From contig CAWBWT010000002.1 in NCBI GenBank assembly GCA_963792675.1, positions 1,488,001 to 1,552,000 on the forward strand: a stretch of 64,000 nucleotides of DNA. The letters are read 5' to 3'. The stretch's first letter is position 1, and every line of letters begins with the position of its first letter. Below the pieces are notes generated by a model. The model had not been told where the DNA came from. It was given only the letters and a program-made list of their open reading frames with translations, and made no database searches. The DNA comes from JBBROS01 sp963792675. GTDB lineage: Bacteria > Pseudomonadota > Alphaproteobacteria > Acetobacterales > Acetobacteraceae. Of this stretch, positions 1 to 7,967 are shown piece after piece. Both the position numbers and the translations under genes were made by a program.

Positions 1-153
1 GATGACCTCGGAGTTGCGCGAGGAAATGCCGGTGCCGATGCCCTCGCCGCCTTCCAGCAGCCAGACCTCGCGGCCCGACAGCGCCAGCGCTCGCGCCACC
101 GCGAGCCCGACGACGCCCGCACCCACCACCACGCACTCGACCCGCTCGACCAT
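1..153 (-). CDS. FAD-dependent oxidoreductase, N-terminal part (runs off the window)
   Basis: Only the first 51 codons are inside the window. They open with a beta strand and the dinucleotide-binding motif GAGVVGLAVARALA (about residues 11-24), followed by an acidic strand end (VWLLE), which is the FAD-binding Rossmann fold of the DAO family. The next stretch, GIGTGISSRNSEVI, is the pattern seen in L-2-hydroxyglutarate oxidase-like (LhgO) family members. The ATG at 153 is the first methionine of the frame and sits directly before the fold. The substrate cannot be told from this piece. A different DAO-family oxidoreductase is the main alternative. Confidence 0.8.
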   Translation of the reverse strand, partial: MVERVECVVVGAGVVGLAVARALALSGREVWLLEGGEGIGTGISSRNSEVI

Positions 154-184
154 GAGGGGAACATCATGCCGGGCCCGGGGAGCG

Positions 185-1411
185 TCAACCGGGGTGCAGG
201 CGGTTCTGGTCCTCGCGGTCGCTGCTGACGCCGACGGTCCGGATCAGCGCCGGGAACAGAGCGCAGGCGCGCAGCCGCTCCGGCCGCGGCACCGCCGCGC
301 CCAGTCGTTCCAGCTCTTGCCTCGCATAGGCGTGCGCGGGGATGCCGGCGACCTCGTCCGCGGTGAGTGAATAGGCCAGCAGGCGCCAATCGACGTCGTA
401 CGCGAACCCGTCCGCGCCGACCCAATCCAGCAGCTTGGCGGCGCCGGTCCGGCTCAGGATGTAGCCGTCGCCGCCGGGCGCGTTGTCGTCGGGGTGGAAG
501 CCGGCCATCGCCTCGGCCAGCGGCACCGCGGCGATCGCGTCGAGTGAGGCGCCGCCGGTCTTGGGTTCGAGCCGGTCATTCACGAAGCACAGGTCGAACT
601 CGTCCGGCAGGCCGAGCCCGCCCAGGGTCGCGGGCAGCTCCAGCAGCGGGATCACGTCGTCCTCGAGGATGAGGCCGTGGCTGTCGCCGCTCGCGAGCAA
701 CGCTTCCCAGGCAGCGGCATGGCTCAGGAAGCAGCCCAGCGTGCCGCGCGGGGAGGCGGCGTCGCCGGTCAGCCGGCGCACTGCGGCCGCGGGCAGCCGG
801 CTGCCTTCCACCGCGGCCTGGCGATGGATCGGCACGCGGCAGCCGGCGAACTGCCGCCCGAGTTCCACCATGCGCTCGGCGTTGCGGTCGAGGTTCACCA
901 CGTAGGCGGCGTAGCGCGGGCCGTGCGCCGGCCAGGCTTGCCGCGCCAGGCGGTCGTAGCGGCGCGCGGTCTCGCCCCGCTGCGCGTACTCCTCCCGCTT
1001 TGGGTCGAGCCGGGCGGCTTCGGCGAAGGCGCACACCGCGCCGGGCCAGTCGCGGCGCTGCCGGGCCACATCGCCGCGGATGGCGTGCAGGCGGGCGTCG
1101 CCGGGCCAGCGGTGCAGCAGCTCGGACGCGCGGGCGTCGATCGCCTCGAGGTCGCTGCCGTGAAAGGCGTAGAGCGCCGCGTAATGCGCCAGCCACTCCG
1201 CGTCCGGCAGCCGCCTTGCCGCCCGGCGGAAGCGCGCGTCGCTGTCCGGGTAATGCAGCCCGGCACGCAAATCCTGCTTCAGCTCGAGCGCCAAGCCCCA
1301 ATCATCGGGCGCCGCATCGAGCAACGCGCGCCAGGCCGCGACGGCCCGGTTCGGGTCGTTGGCGGCACGGGCGGCGTAGGCTTCGGCGCGAAGGTTGGCG
1401 AGGCTGGACAT
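185..1411 (-). CDS. TPR-containing glycosyltransferase family 25 protein
   Basis: This 408-residue protein has two parts. Residues 1-150 are alanine- and arginine-rich helices that look like tetratricopeptide repeats. From about residue 168 a glycosyltransferase-25 (LPS-type) domain starts with YAAYVVNLDRN. It continues with GTLGCFLSHAAAWE (223-236) and the acidic LILEDDVIP motif (247-255), which in this family binds the nucleotide sugar and metal. GT25 enzymes add sugars during LPS or glycoprotein decoration; the acceptor here is unknown. No signal peptide or membrane segment is seen. It lies 31 bases downstream of the FAD oxidoreductase start and could share its transcript only weakly. The ATG start has no strong ribosome site. 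Confidence 0.82.
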   Translation of the reverse strand: MSSLANLRAEAYAARAANDPNRAVAAWRALLDAAPDDWGLALELKQDLRAGLHYPDSDARFRRAARRLPDAEWLAHYAALYAFHGSDLEAIDARASELLHRWPGDARLHAIRGDVARQRRDWPGAVCAFAEAARLDPKREEYAQRGETARRYDRLARQAWPAHGPRYAAYVVNLDRNAERMVELGRQFAGCRVPIHRQAAVEGSRLPAAAVRRLTGDAASPRGTLGCFLSHAAAWEALLASGDSHGLILEDDVIPLLELPATLGGLGLPDEFDLCFVNDRLEPKTGGASLDAIAAVPLAEAMAGFHPDDNAPGGDGYILSRTGAAKLLDWVGADGFAYDVDWRLLAYSLTADEVAGIPAHAYARQELERLGAAVPRPERLRACALFPALIRTVGVSSDREDQNRLHPG

Positions 1412-1532
1412 GCCGGGGCTTGTGCCCGGAGATTATGGCGGATTGACGTACAACGGACCGAACCGGTCGCTATAGCATCATCCGATCAATCGGGGTCACT
1501 CATCGGATGCACATGCTCGCAAAACTAAGGAG

Positions 1533-1576
1533 GCTAGAGCTCAAGCCGATCCGCTTCGATCGGATTGGGCTCTAGC
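1533..1576 (-). terminator. Hairpin at the end of the bchIDO-DUF3422 operon
   Basis: The outer arms GCTAGAGC and GCTCTAGC pair perfectly. The interior holds a second short inverted repeat, CCGATC with GATCGG. The right arm overlaps the stop codon of the small membrane protein. On the minus strand the stem is followed within a few bases by CCTTAGTTTTGC, which has a run of four T. This fits a rho-independent terminator for the leftward operon, though the T-tract is short. Confidence 0.5.
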
Positions 1577-1826
1577 GCCAGCGGCTGCGCAGATCGACGA
1601 CATGCATCAGCCCGCCGGCCAGCAGCAAGGCGCCGATCCAGCCCCACCAGATGTCGCGAAGCGCGGCACCCGCGGCGCCGACGAGGCAGGCGCCGGCGAG
1701 CAGGTTCGGCAGCAAAGCGCGGGGGGATAGCCCACGGCCGGTGCGCCGGTGCAAGGCCAGCAGAACCGCCGCCTCGACTGCCATGCCGCCCAGGATCAGC
1801 CAGACCACCGCGCCGCTGGCGAACAA
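1572..1826 (-). CDS. Small three-helix membrane protein of unknown function
   Basis: The 84-residue product is mostly three hydrophobic segments (about residues 4-24, 40-58 and 62-76) and ends with a basic tail, so it should sit in the inner membrane. I know no function for it. It follows the DUF3422 gene in the same frame, separated only by the TAA stop at 1836-1838. There is no ATG: candidate starts are TTG at 1826 or CTG at 1835. CTG lies five bases after a GGGAGGAATAA ribosome site, the better spacing. The tight coupling suggests it works with the DUF3422 membrane protein. Start position is the main uncertainty. Confidence 0.6.
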   Translation of the reverse strand: MFASGAVVWLILGGMAVEAAVLLALHRRTGRGLSPRALLPNLLAGACLVGAAGAALRDIWWGWIGALLLAGGLMHVVDLRSRWR

Positions 1827-1835
1827 CGCCGCCAG

Positions 1836-3107
1836 TTATTCCTCCCGCCGCACGTGCCGGCGCATGCGGCGCAGGGCGAGATACATCAGCAGCGCCACCA
1901 CCGGGATGCTCGCCGCCATCGTCACCGTCGGCTGCACCGGCAGGCCGTACTCGTGCAGGCCCTCGGCGAAGTGCCCGATCAGGCTGACGACGTAATAGGT
2001 GACGGCGGCGATCGACAGCCCCTCGACCGTGGACTGCAACCGCAGCTGCAGCTTGACCCGGCGGTTCATCGCTTCCAGCAGCGACTGGCTTTGCCGCTCG
2101 CGCGTGACGCCAACCCGGGTGGACAGCAGCTGCGTCGCGCGGGCGACCCGGCGCGACAGCTCCTCCTGCCGGGCCGCGACCGAGCGGCAGGTGTTCATCG
2201 CCGGCGCCATCCGCCGTTCGGTGAACTCGCGCAAGGTCTGCAGTCCACTGATCCGTTGCTCGCGTAGCTCGGCGATGCGGCGGCCGACGATCTCGTCATA
2301 GGCATTGGCGGCGCTGAACCGGTAGAGATTGTCGGCCTGGCGGCTGTCGATCTCGGCGGCGAGGCGCGTCAGCCGGTCGAGCAGCACCGGTTCGTCCACC
2401 TCGCCGGCTTTCACCATCGCGGCGGTGATGCGCGCCAGCTCCTGCTCGCAGCGGGCGATGCCCGGCGCCAGCTTCTGCGCCACCGGCAAGGCCAGCAGCG
2501 CCATCATGCGATAGGTGTCGATCTCCAGCAGGCGCTGCGCCACCCGCCCGGCCTGCCAGGTGGTCAGGCCGCGGTCCTGCACCAGGAAGCGGCTGAACCC
2601 GTCGGGGTAGATGCGGAAATCGGTGAAGGCGGCGCCCTTGCCGTCGGCGATCAGCGATCCCACGAGCGCCTCGCGCGGGAACATGCGGGTGCCGACCTTC
2701 AGCGGGTCCTCCTCGGCGTCGCCGGCCGTCAGCACGAGGTGAGCGGCCACCATCAGCTGGCCCGGCAAGGCCTTAATCCAGTCCTTCGGCACCAACTCGA
2801 TCGCCGTCTCGCGGCCGACCGGGTCGGACTTGATGAAGGTGTAGCGGACGAACTCGGTATGCCGCTCCCATTTCAGGCGGAACGCGAACAGGTCGGCGCT
2901 GAAATGGTTCTGGCCGGGTTCGGGCGGGGTGACGCCGGTGGTCTCGACCAGCTCGACGACGGCGCGGAAGCTGGCCTCGCGCGCCTCGGCGTCGCACCAC
3001 ATGGCGATGTAGGAGAGCCGCGCGGGTGCGGCGAGCGGCTCCGGCGGGCGCGCATGCACCTCGTCGTTCAGCATCACCCGCTGCGGATGGTTGTCCGGCA
3101 GGGTCAT
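1836..3107 (-). CDS. DUF3422 family membrane protein
   Basis: The product begins with HPQRVMLNDEVHARPPE, the signature opening of DUF3422 proteins. The family has a soluble domain of about 350 residues, a long helical region (here about residues 215-340, likely coiled coil) and two C-terminal membrane segments with a short basic tail, all visible here. Function is unknown in the family. I chose the ATG at 3107 because it makes a 4-base ATGA overlap with the bchO stop, repeating the coupling seen between bchI, bchD and bchO; a start at 3122 is possible. Translational coupling to magnesium chelatase genes is notable, but it may only reflect local gene order. Confidence 0.9.
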   Translation of the reverse strand: MTLPDNHPQRVMLNDEVHARPPEPLAAPARLSYIAMWCDAEAREASFRAVVELVETTGVTPPEPGQNHFSADLFAFRLKWERHTEFVRYTFIKSDPVGRETAIELVPKDWIKALPGQLMVAAHLVLTAGDAEEDPLKVGTRMFPREALVGSLIADGKGAAFTDFRIYPDGFSRFLVQDRGLTTWQAGRVAQRLLEIDTYRMMALLALPVAQKLAPGIARCEQELARITAAMVKAGEVDEPVLLDRLTRLAAEIDSRQADNLYRFSAANAYDEIVGRRIAELREQRISGLQTLREFTERRMAPAMNTCRSVAARQEELSRRVARATQLLSTRVGVTRERQSQSLLEAMNRRVKLQLRLQSTVEGLSIAAVTYYVVSLIGHFAEGLHEYGLPVQPTVTMAASIPVVALLMYLALRRMRRHVRREE

Positions 3108-3979
3108 GGGACGGCTCCGCACTCGGCCGCGAAGCCCTCGATCAGCGCCGCGGTGCCGGCGGGATCGGTCTCGTGCCCGAGATGCCCTTGTCCCGGCCGG
3201 CGCACCACGCGGGCGCCGGGAACCAGCCGGGCGGCATCGTCGGACACGTGCGGCGGCACGGTGCGGTCGTTCTCGCCAGCGATCAGCAGCAGCTTCGTGC
3301 CGAGCCGCGGCAGGTCGGCGACGAGCGGGCCGAGATCCCAGCGCGCCATCATCGCCAGCGCCGCGGCGGTGTGGCGCGGATCGCGGACCAGCCGGGCGTA
3401 GAGCTCGACTCCCGCGGGGTCGAGCACCGAACCGGTGTCGGCGAGCAGCTTCTCGACCACCGCCCGGTCGCGCGCACGCCAGGAGAACAGCTCCGGCAGC
3501 AGCGGCAGTCCGACCAGCAGCCGGGCCAGCGGGGAGAAGATCTGCCCGGCGACACCGGTGAACGGCTGCAGCGCCGCGTTCAGCCCGACAATGCCGGCTG
3601 GGGCAATGGCGCCGTCCAGTGTCAAGCGCAGCGCGACCGCCGCGCCGGCGGAATGGCCGACGACAAGGCGCGGCCGCACGTCCAGCACCTGCAGCAACGA
3701 GCGCACAGCGCCGGCCATGCCGGGGAGCGACATTCGCGCATTAGCGGGCGACTCCGTAAAACCGTGGCCCGGCAGGTCGGGCGCCACCACGGTGAAGCGC
3801 CGGGCCAGGGCGGGTGCGAGGTCACGCCACGAGTGGGTGGAGGCAGCAGTACCGTGCAGCAGCAGCACGGTCGGCCCGGCGCCCATGGTCTGCACATGCC
3901 AGGGGATCCCGCCGGCACGGACGAACCGGCTGGCGTTCTGATTCGGCCAATCGCGGAAGGCGGCGCGGCGATCGCTCAT
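3104..3979 (-). CDS. bchO: Magnesium chelatase-associated alpha/beta hydrolase BchO
   Basis: BchO is an alpha/beta-hydrolase encoded beside magnesium chelatase subunits in purple phototrophs; its exact step in bacteriochlorophyll synthesis is not settled. The 291-residue product has the family opening WPNQNASRFVRAGGIPWHVQ, an oxyanion-hole HGTAAS, the nucleophile elbow GHSAGA with Ser110, and a C-terminal GQGHLGH that supplies the catalytic histidine. Its ATG overlaps the bchD stop by four bases, and its own stop overlaps the next gene, so it is the third gene of a translationally coupled unit. The length matches known BchO proteins. Confidence 0.93.
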   Translation of the reverse strand: MSDRRAAFRDWPNQNASRFVRAGGIPWHVQTMGAGPTVLLLHGTAASTHSWRDLAPALARRFTVVAPDLPGHGFTESPANARMSLPGMAGAVRSLLQVLDVRPRLVVGHSAGAAVALRLTLDGAIAPAGIVGLNAALQPFTGVAGQIFSPLARLLVGLPLLPELFSWRARDRAVVEKLLADTGSVLDPAGVELYARLVRDPRHTAAALAMMARWDLGPLVADLPRLGTKLLLIAGENDRTVPPHVSDDAARLVPGARVVRRPGQGHLGHETDPAGTAALIEGFAAECGAVP

Positions 3980-5646
3980 GCCAGGGCTCGCACCGAGCGC
4001 GACACCGCCTCCGCGTCGGCGCGGGGCAGCGCCAAATAGCGGGCGCCCATCGCGTCGGCCAGCGCCCGGTTGGCCGGGTTCGGCCGCGGCGCGGTGTCGA
4101 TCATCAGCGCGGCGTGCCCGGCGGCGCGGACCAGACGTGCGGCCGCGGTGGCGTCGGCGGCGGCCTGGGCCCGGCCGCCGACGCCGTCACGGCCGACATT
4201 GGCCTGGCCGTCGGTCAGCAGCACCAGGGTCGGCGTGCCGCCGCGCCGCCGCACCCCGTCGGCCAGGACCGCACCGGCCTCGATGCCGGCGGCGAGCGGG
4301 GTGCCGCCGCCGCCGGGCAGCCCGGCCAAGCCGCGCTTGGCGCGCACCAGGCTGCGCGTCGGCGGCAGCAGCAGCGTCGCGGTCGTGCCGCGGAACGCCA
4401 GCACCGCAACCTGGTCCCGCCGGACGTAGCAATCGGCAAGCAGCAGCTCGACGGCGCCCTTGGCCTCGGCCAGCCGGTTCATCGCAAGCGAGCCGCTGGC
4501 GTCCACCAGAAAGATCGTGGTCGTTTCGGCGCGCTGCTGCCGCCGGCTCACCCGCAGGTCGTCGCGCCGGACTTTTACCAGTGTGCCGCCGCCGCGAATG
4601 CGTTGCCACGGTGCCGCGGCCCGCAGGGTCTCGATCAGATCGAGGCGCATCCCATCGCGCGGGACGCCCGGTCGTGTGCCCAAGGGCCGTCCGCGGGCGC
4701 CGCGCACCGGGCCGCCGGACTTCCCCGCCTTGCGTGCCCGTGGCGCCGGCCCGGCCAGACGCGCCAGCAGCCCGGGCGGGATCGCCGCACGCGCCGCGTC
4801 CAGCACCTGATCGGCCAAGGCGCCGGCGTCCTCCGGTTCTCGCTCCGGGGCGTCGTCCGGCCGCTCGGGCGGCTTGTCCTCCTGTTCGGGCGGCTGCTCC
4901 TGTTCGGCAGCCGGGGGCAGGCGGGTGGCCCGCGGCGCCAGCACCAGGCGGGCGGCGAGCGCCACGTCGACAACCTCGACCCCGATGCGGCCATCCAGTG
5001 CGGCCGACCCGCGCGCCACCCGCACCGCGAGCAGCGGCGCCCGGGCCGAGCCGATGCCGAGCGCCAGGGCGGTTCCGCACAGCGCCTCGACCGCGTCGTC
5101 GCCGATCTCGACCCGGCGCAGCAAAGTCCGGGCGGGCTGAAGATCGACCGGCTCGAGCCGAGCCAGTGCCGCCAGGTCGAGGTGGATCGCCGCCCGGTCC
5201 AGCAGCACGGCCGGGGCAGCTTCGTCGTCGATCCCTTCGTCGAGCACGATGATCCCGAAACGCGCCTTGTCGTCGCCGACCGCGCCCGCATCCATTGCCT
5301 GGGCGATCCGCGCCGCCGTGCCCGGCGCCATCCGTTCGGCCATCGCCAGGACCACGGCGCCGCCATCCGCCTCGGCCAGCACGCCGCGCAGCCGACGGGG
5401 GGCGCCGGCGGCTAGCGTCAGCGCCAGGTCGAGGCCGCCGAGCAGCCGGTCCTCGCCGATGCCGAGCGGCACTTTCGCAACCGGTCCGTCCATCATCGCC
5501 CGCCAGACCTGGAGCCAGCGGTCGCGTGCCGGGCCAGCCTGCGTTCGCAGCACCACGCCGCCGATCCCGCCGGGGTCGAGCGCGAACAGCAGCGCCGCCC
5601 GGACGGCGTCCTCACCAGGGTCGGGGCCACGATCCGCCGGGGTCAT
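3976..5646 (-). CDS. bchD: Magnesium chelatase subunit D
   Basis: BchD joins BchI and BchH to insert Mg2+ into protoporphyrin IX, the first committed step of bacteriochlorophyll synthesis. The 556-residue product has a degenerate AAA-like domain (1-230), a proline- and acid-rich linker (about 245-275), and a C-terminal integrin-I/VWA domain with the MIDAS motif DASGS at 382-386. This order and length are typical of BchD in purple bacteria. The N-terminal domain lacks a convincing Walker A, as expected. It overlaps bchI and bchO by four bases on each side. Confidence 0.95.
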   Translation of the reverse strand: MTPADRGPDPGEDAVRAALLFALDPGGIGGVVLRTQAGPARDRWLQVWRAMMDGPVAKVPLGIGEDRLLGGLDLALTLAAGAPRRLRGVLAEADGGAVVLAMAERMAPGTAARIAQAMDAGAVGDDKARFGIIVLDEGIDDEAAPAVLLDRAAIHLDLAALARLEPVDLQPARTLLRRVEIGDDAVEALCGTALALGIGSARAPLLAVRVARGSAALDGRIGVEVVDVALAARLVLAPRATRLPPAAEQEQPPEQEDKPPERPDDAPEREPEDAGALADQVLDAARAAIPPGLLARLAGPAPRARKAGKSGGPVRGARGRPLGTRPGVPRDGMRLDLIETLRAAAPWQRIRGGGTLVKVRRDDLRVSRRQQRAETTTIFLVDASGSLAMNRLAEAKGAVELLLADCYVRRDQVAVLAFRGTTATLLLPPTRSLVRAKRGLAGLPGGGGTPLAAGIEAGAVLADGVRRRGGTPTLVLLTDGQANVGRDGVGGRAQAAADATAAARLVRAAGHAALMIDTAPRPNPANRALADAMGARYLALPRADAEAVSRSVRALA

Positions 5647-6650
5647 GCGGGGAACACCTCGGCGATGGCGCGCTCGACCCGGCTGCCGGAGCCGGCGTCG
5701 TCCAGCGGGTCACGCCGTAGCCGGTGCCGCAAGGCGAGCGGCGCCACCGCCAGCACGTGCGGCAAGCCGACGCGCTCGTCGCCGTCCAGCGCCGCCGACG
5801 CCCGGGCGGCGCGGAGCAGCGTCAACTCCGCCCGCAACCCGTCGGTGCCGAGCTTCATGCACAGCCGGGCGGCATCGCCGAGCACGGCGTCGCTGACCTC
5901 GAGACGCGGCAGGCGCTCGCGTGCGGCCAGGATTTGCGCCCGCACCGCCGCCTCGGCCTCGGCCCATTCGGCGCGGAATGCGGCCGGGTCACGCTCGAAG
6001 GCGTCACGGCGGCGCACGACCGCAACGCGCGACGCGATGTCGGGCGGCGTGCCCACGTCCACCGCGAGGCCGAACCGGTCGAGCAGCTGTGGCCGCAGTT
6101 CGCCCTCTTCCGGATTGCCGCTGCCGACCAGCACGAAGCGCGCAGGGTGGCGCACCGACAGGCCCTCGCGCTCGACCACGTTCTCGCCGGACGCGGCGAC
6201 GTCGATCAGCAGGTCCACCAGGTGATCCTCGAGCAGGTTCACCTCGTCGATGTAAAGGAAGCCGCGGTTGGCGCGGGCCAGCAGGCCGGGCTCGAACGCC
6301 CGCTCGCCGCGGGTCAGCGCCCGCTCAAGGTCGAGCGCGCCGACCACACGGTCCTCGGTGGCGCCGAGCGGCAGGTCTACCACCGGCACCGGCACCGTGA
6401 CCGCATCCGGTTGCTCGCAATGCGGGCACAGCCCGGCCGGGCGGTCCGGGGCGCAGCGGTAGGGGCAGCCCTCGACCGCCTGCATCGGCGGCAGCAAGGC
6501 CGCCAGCGCGCGCACGGCGGTGCTCTTGCCGGTGCCGCGGTCGCCGAACACCAGCACGCCGCCCACGCTCGGGTCGGTGGCGGCGATCAGCAGCGCCCGC
6601 TTCATCTCCGCCTGTCCAACGATGGCGGTGAACGGAAAAGCGTCAGCCAT
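5643..6650 (-). CDS. bchI: Magnesium chelatase ATPase subunit I
   Basis: BchI is the AAA+ ATPase that forms a ring with BchD and powers Mg2+ insertion. The 335-residue product shows Walker A GDRGTGKS (36-43), Walker B FLYIDEVN (132-139), and the family stretches VVDLPLGATEDRVVGALD and RFVLVGSGNPEEGELRPQ. Four cysteines (63, 67, 76, 79) sit in the insertion before the VDLPLG stretch. It is the first gene of the leftward unit bchI-bchD-bchO-DUF3422-small membrane protein. Its upstream region faces a small membrane protein gene and hemB. I found no clean TGT-N12-ACA site for a PpsR/CrtJ-type repressor in that gap. Confidence 0.96.
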   Translation of the reverse strand: MADAFPFTAIVGQAEMKRALLIAATDPSVGGVLVFGDRGTGKSTAVRALAALLPPMQAVEGCPYRCAPDRPAGLCPHCEQPDAVTVPVPVVDLPLGATEDRVVGALDLERALTRGERAFEPGLLARANRGFLYIDEVNLLEDHLVDLLIDVAASGENVVEREGLSVRHPARFVLVGSGNPEEGELRPQLLDRFGLAVDVGTPPDIASRVAVVRRRDAFERDPAAFRAEWAEAEAAVRAQILAARERLPRLEVSDAVLGDAARLCMKLGTDGLRAELTLLRAARASAALDGDERVGLPHVLAVAPLALRHRLRRDPLDDAGSGSRVERAIAEVFPA

Positions 6651-6778
6651 GCTGCCTCATGTTGCGCCACCACTCATCCGCGTGTCCTCCCGACGTTCTC
6701 ACAAGCTTGCGCGACGAACCCGGGCGCATGCAACCTTGGCGGGCACCTCACGCTGCATCGGCCAAAGGAGACATGTTC

Positions 6779-6922
6779 ATGGCCGAACACAGCCTGCTCA
6801 GTTCGCTCTCGCTCGTCACGCTTGTCATCGTTGTCGGCTATGCGGCGTTCCGCCTGCTGCAGAACCGCAAGAGCCAGGAGAAACGCGGCGAGCACCCGGG
6901 CGGCATTGCCGGTCCGGAGTAG
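6779..6922 (+). CDS. 47-residue single-span membrane protein
   Basis: The product is 47 residues: a short polar start, one hydrophobic segment (about 8-27) and a charged lysine- and arginine-rich tail, so a small inner-membrane protein is likely. An AAAGGAG ribosome site ends eight bases before this ATG. An ATG six bases further up sits too close to that site. It lies between divergent bchI and rightward hemB. I do not recognise the family. The good ribosome site and clear membrane pattern support it as a real gene. Confidence 0.6.
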   Translation: MAEHSLLSSLSLVTLVIVVGYAAFRLLQNRKSQEKRGEHPGGIAGPE

Positions 6923-6986
6923 TAGCCAGCGCGGGCTGGTTGCGGCAATCTGCGGCGCTGCGGCATCCCGCCGCACCGGATGACGC

Positions 6987-7952
6987 ATGTTTCCAACCAC
7001 CCGCCATCGCCGCCTCCGCCGTTCCCCCGCGCTTCGCGCGCTGGTGCGGGAGAACCGGCTTCAGGCCGACGACCTGATCCTGCCGATCTTTGTCGAGGAA
7101 GGCGTCGATGAGGCGGTGCCGATCGCGTCGATGCCGGGTGTCTCACGGATCCCAGAGCGCCGGCTGGCGGCCGAGATCGAGGCGATCGCCCGCGATGGCG
7201 TGCGCGCCGTGCTTCTGTTCGGCATCAGCCACGGCAAGGACGCGACCGGCAGCGACACCCTGACCTCCGACGGGCTGATGGCGCGCATGACCCGCGCGGC
7301 CAAGGATGCGGTCCCCGAACTGGCGGTCATCACCGACAACTGCTTCTGTGAGTACACCGATCACGGTCATTGCGGCGTGCTCGAAGGCGGGCATGTGCAC
7401 AACGACCGCACGTTGGCGAACCTGGCCCGGCAATGCGTGGTCGCCGCGGAGGCCGGTGCCGACATGGTGGCGCCGTCGGCCATGATGGACGGCCAGGTGC
7501 TCGCCATCCGCCAGGCGTTGGACAAGGCCGGGCACGAGCAGACGCCGATCATGGCGTATTCCTCGAAGTTCGCGTCCGCCTTCTACGGCCCGTTCCGCGC
7601 CGCCGCGGGCTGCGACCTGGAGGGTGACCGCAAAGAATACCAGATGGACCCGATGAACGGCCGCGAGGCGCTGCGCGAAAGCGACACCGATGCGGCCGAG
7701 GGCGCCGACCTGCTGATGGTCAAGCCCGGCATGCCCTATTTGGACGTGCTGGCCCGCATCCGTGACCGGACCGCGCTGCCGCTCGCGGTGTACCAAGTCA
7801 GCGGCGAGTACGCGATGATCAAGTTCGCCGCGCAAGCCGGCGCGCTCGACGAGGAGCGGGTGGTCGCAGAAGCACTGGGGGCCTTTAAGCGGGCCGGCGC
7901 CGACCTGATTCTGAGCTACTTCGCCCGCGAGGTGATCCGCCGCGGGCTTTAA
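6987..7952 (+). CDS. hemB: Porphobilinogen synthase (delta-aminolevulinate dehydratase)
   Basis: HemB condenses two 5-aminolevulinate molecules into porphobilinogen, feeding heme, bacteriochlorophyll and cobalamin. The 321-residue product contains the two active-site lysines, K194 in YSSKFASAFY and K246 in LLMVKPGMPYLD, the latter forming the Schiff base. The metal-site region DNCFCEYTDHGHCG carries three cysteines (119, 121, 129), the zinc-type arrangement rather than the aspartate-rich magnesium type. It lies next to the magnesium chelatase operon on the opposite strand, placing an early and a late tetrapyrrole step side by side. Confidence 0.96.
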   Translation: MFPTTRHRRLRRSPALRALVRENRLQADDLILPIFVEEGVDEAVPIASMPGVSRIPERRLAAEIEAIARDGVRAVLLFGISHGKDATGSDTLTSDGLMARMTRAAKDAVPELAVITDNCFCEYTDHGHCGVLEGGHVHNDRTLANLARQCVVAAEAGADMVAPSAMMDGQVLAIRQALDKAGHEQTPIMAYSSKFASAFYGPFRAAAGCDLEGDRKEYQMDPMNGREALRESDTDAAEGADLLMVKPGMPYLDVLARIRDRTALPLAVYQVSGEYAMIKFAAQAGALDEERVVAEALGAFKRAGADLILSYFAREVIRRGL

Positions 7953-7967
7953 GCGGCCGGCCCGGGG

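Noticed and set aside
6651..6778. PpsR/CrtJ repressor site upstream of bchI
   Set aside because: TGT and ACA occur in the gap but are spaced by 15 bases rather than 12, so the match is not convincing.
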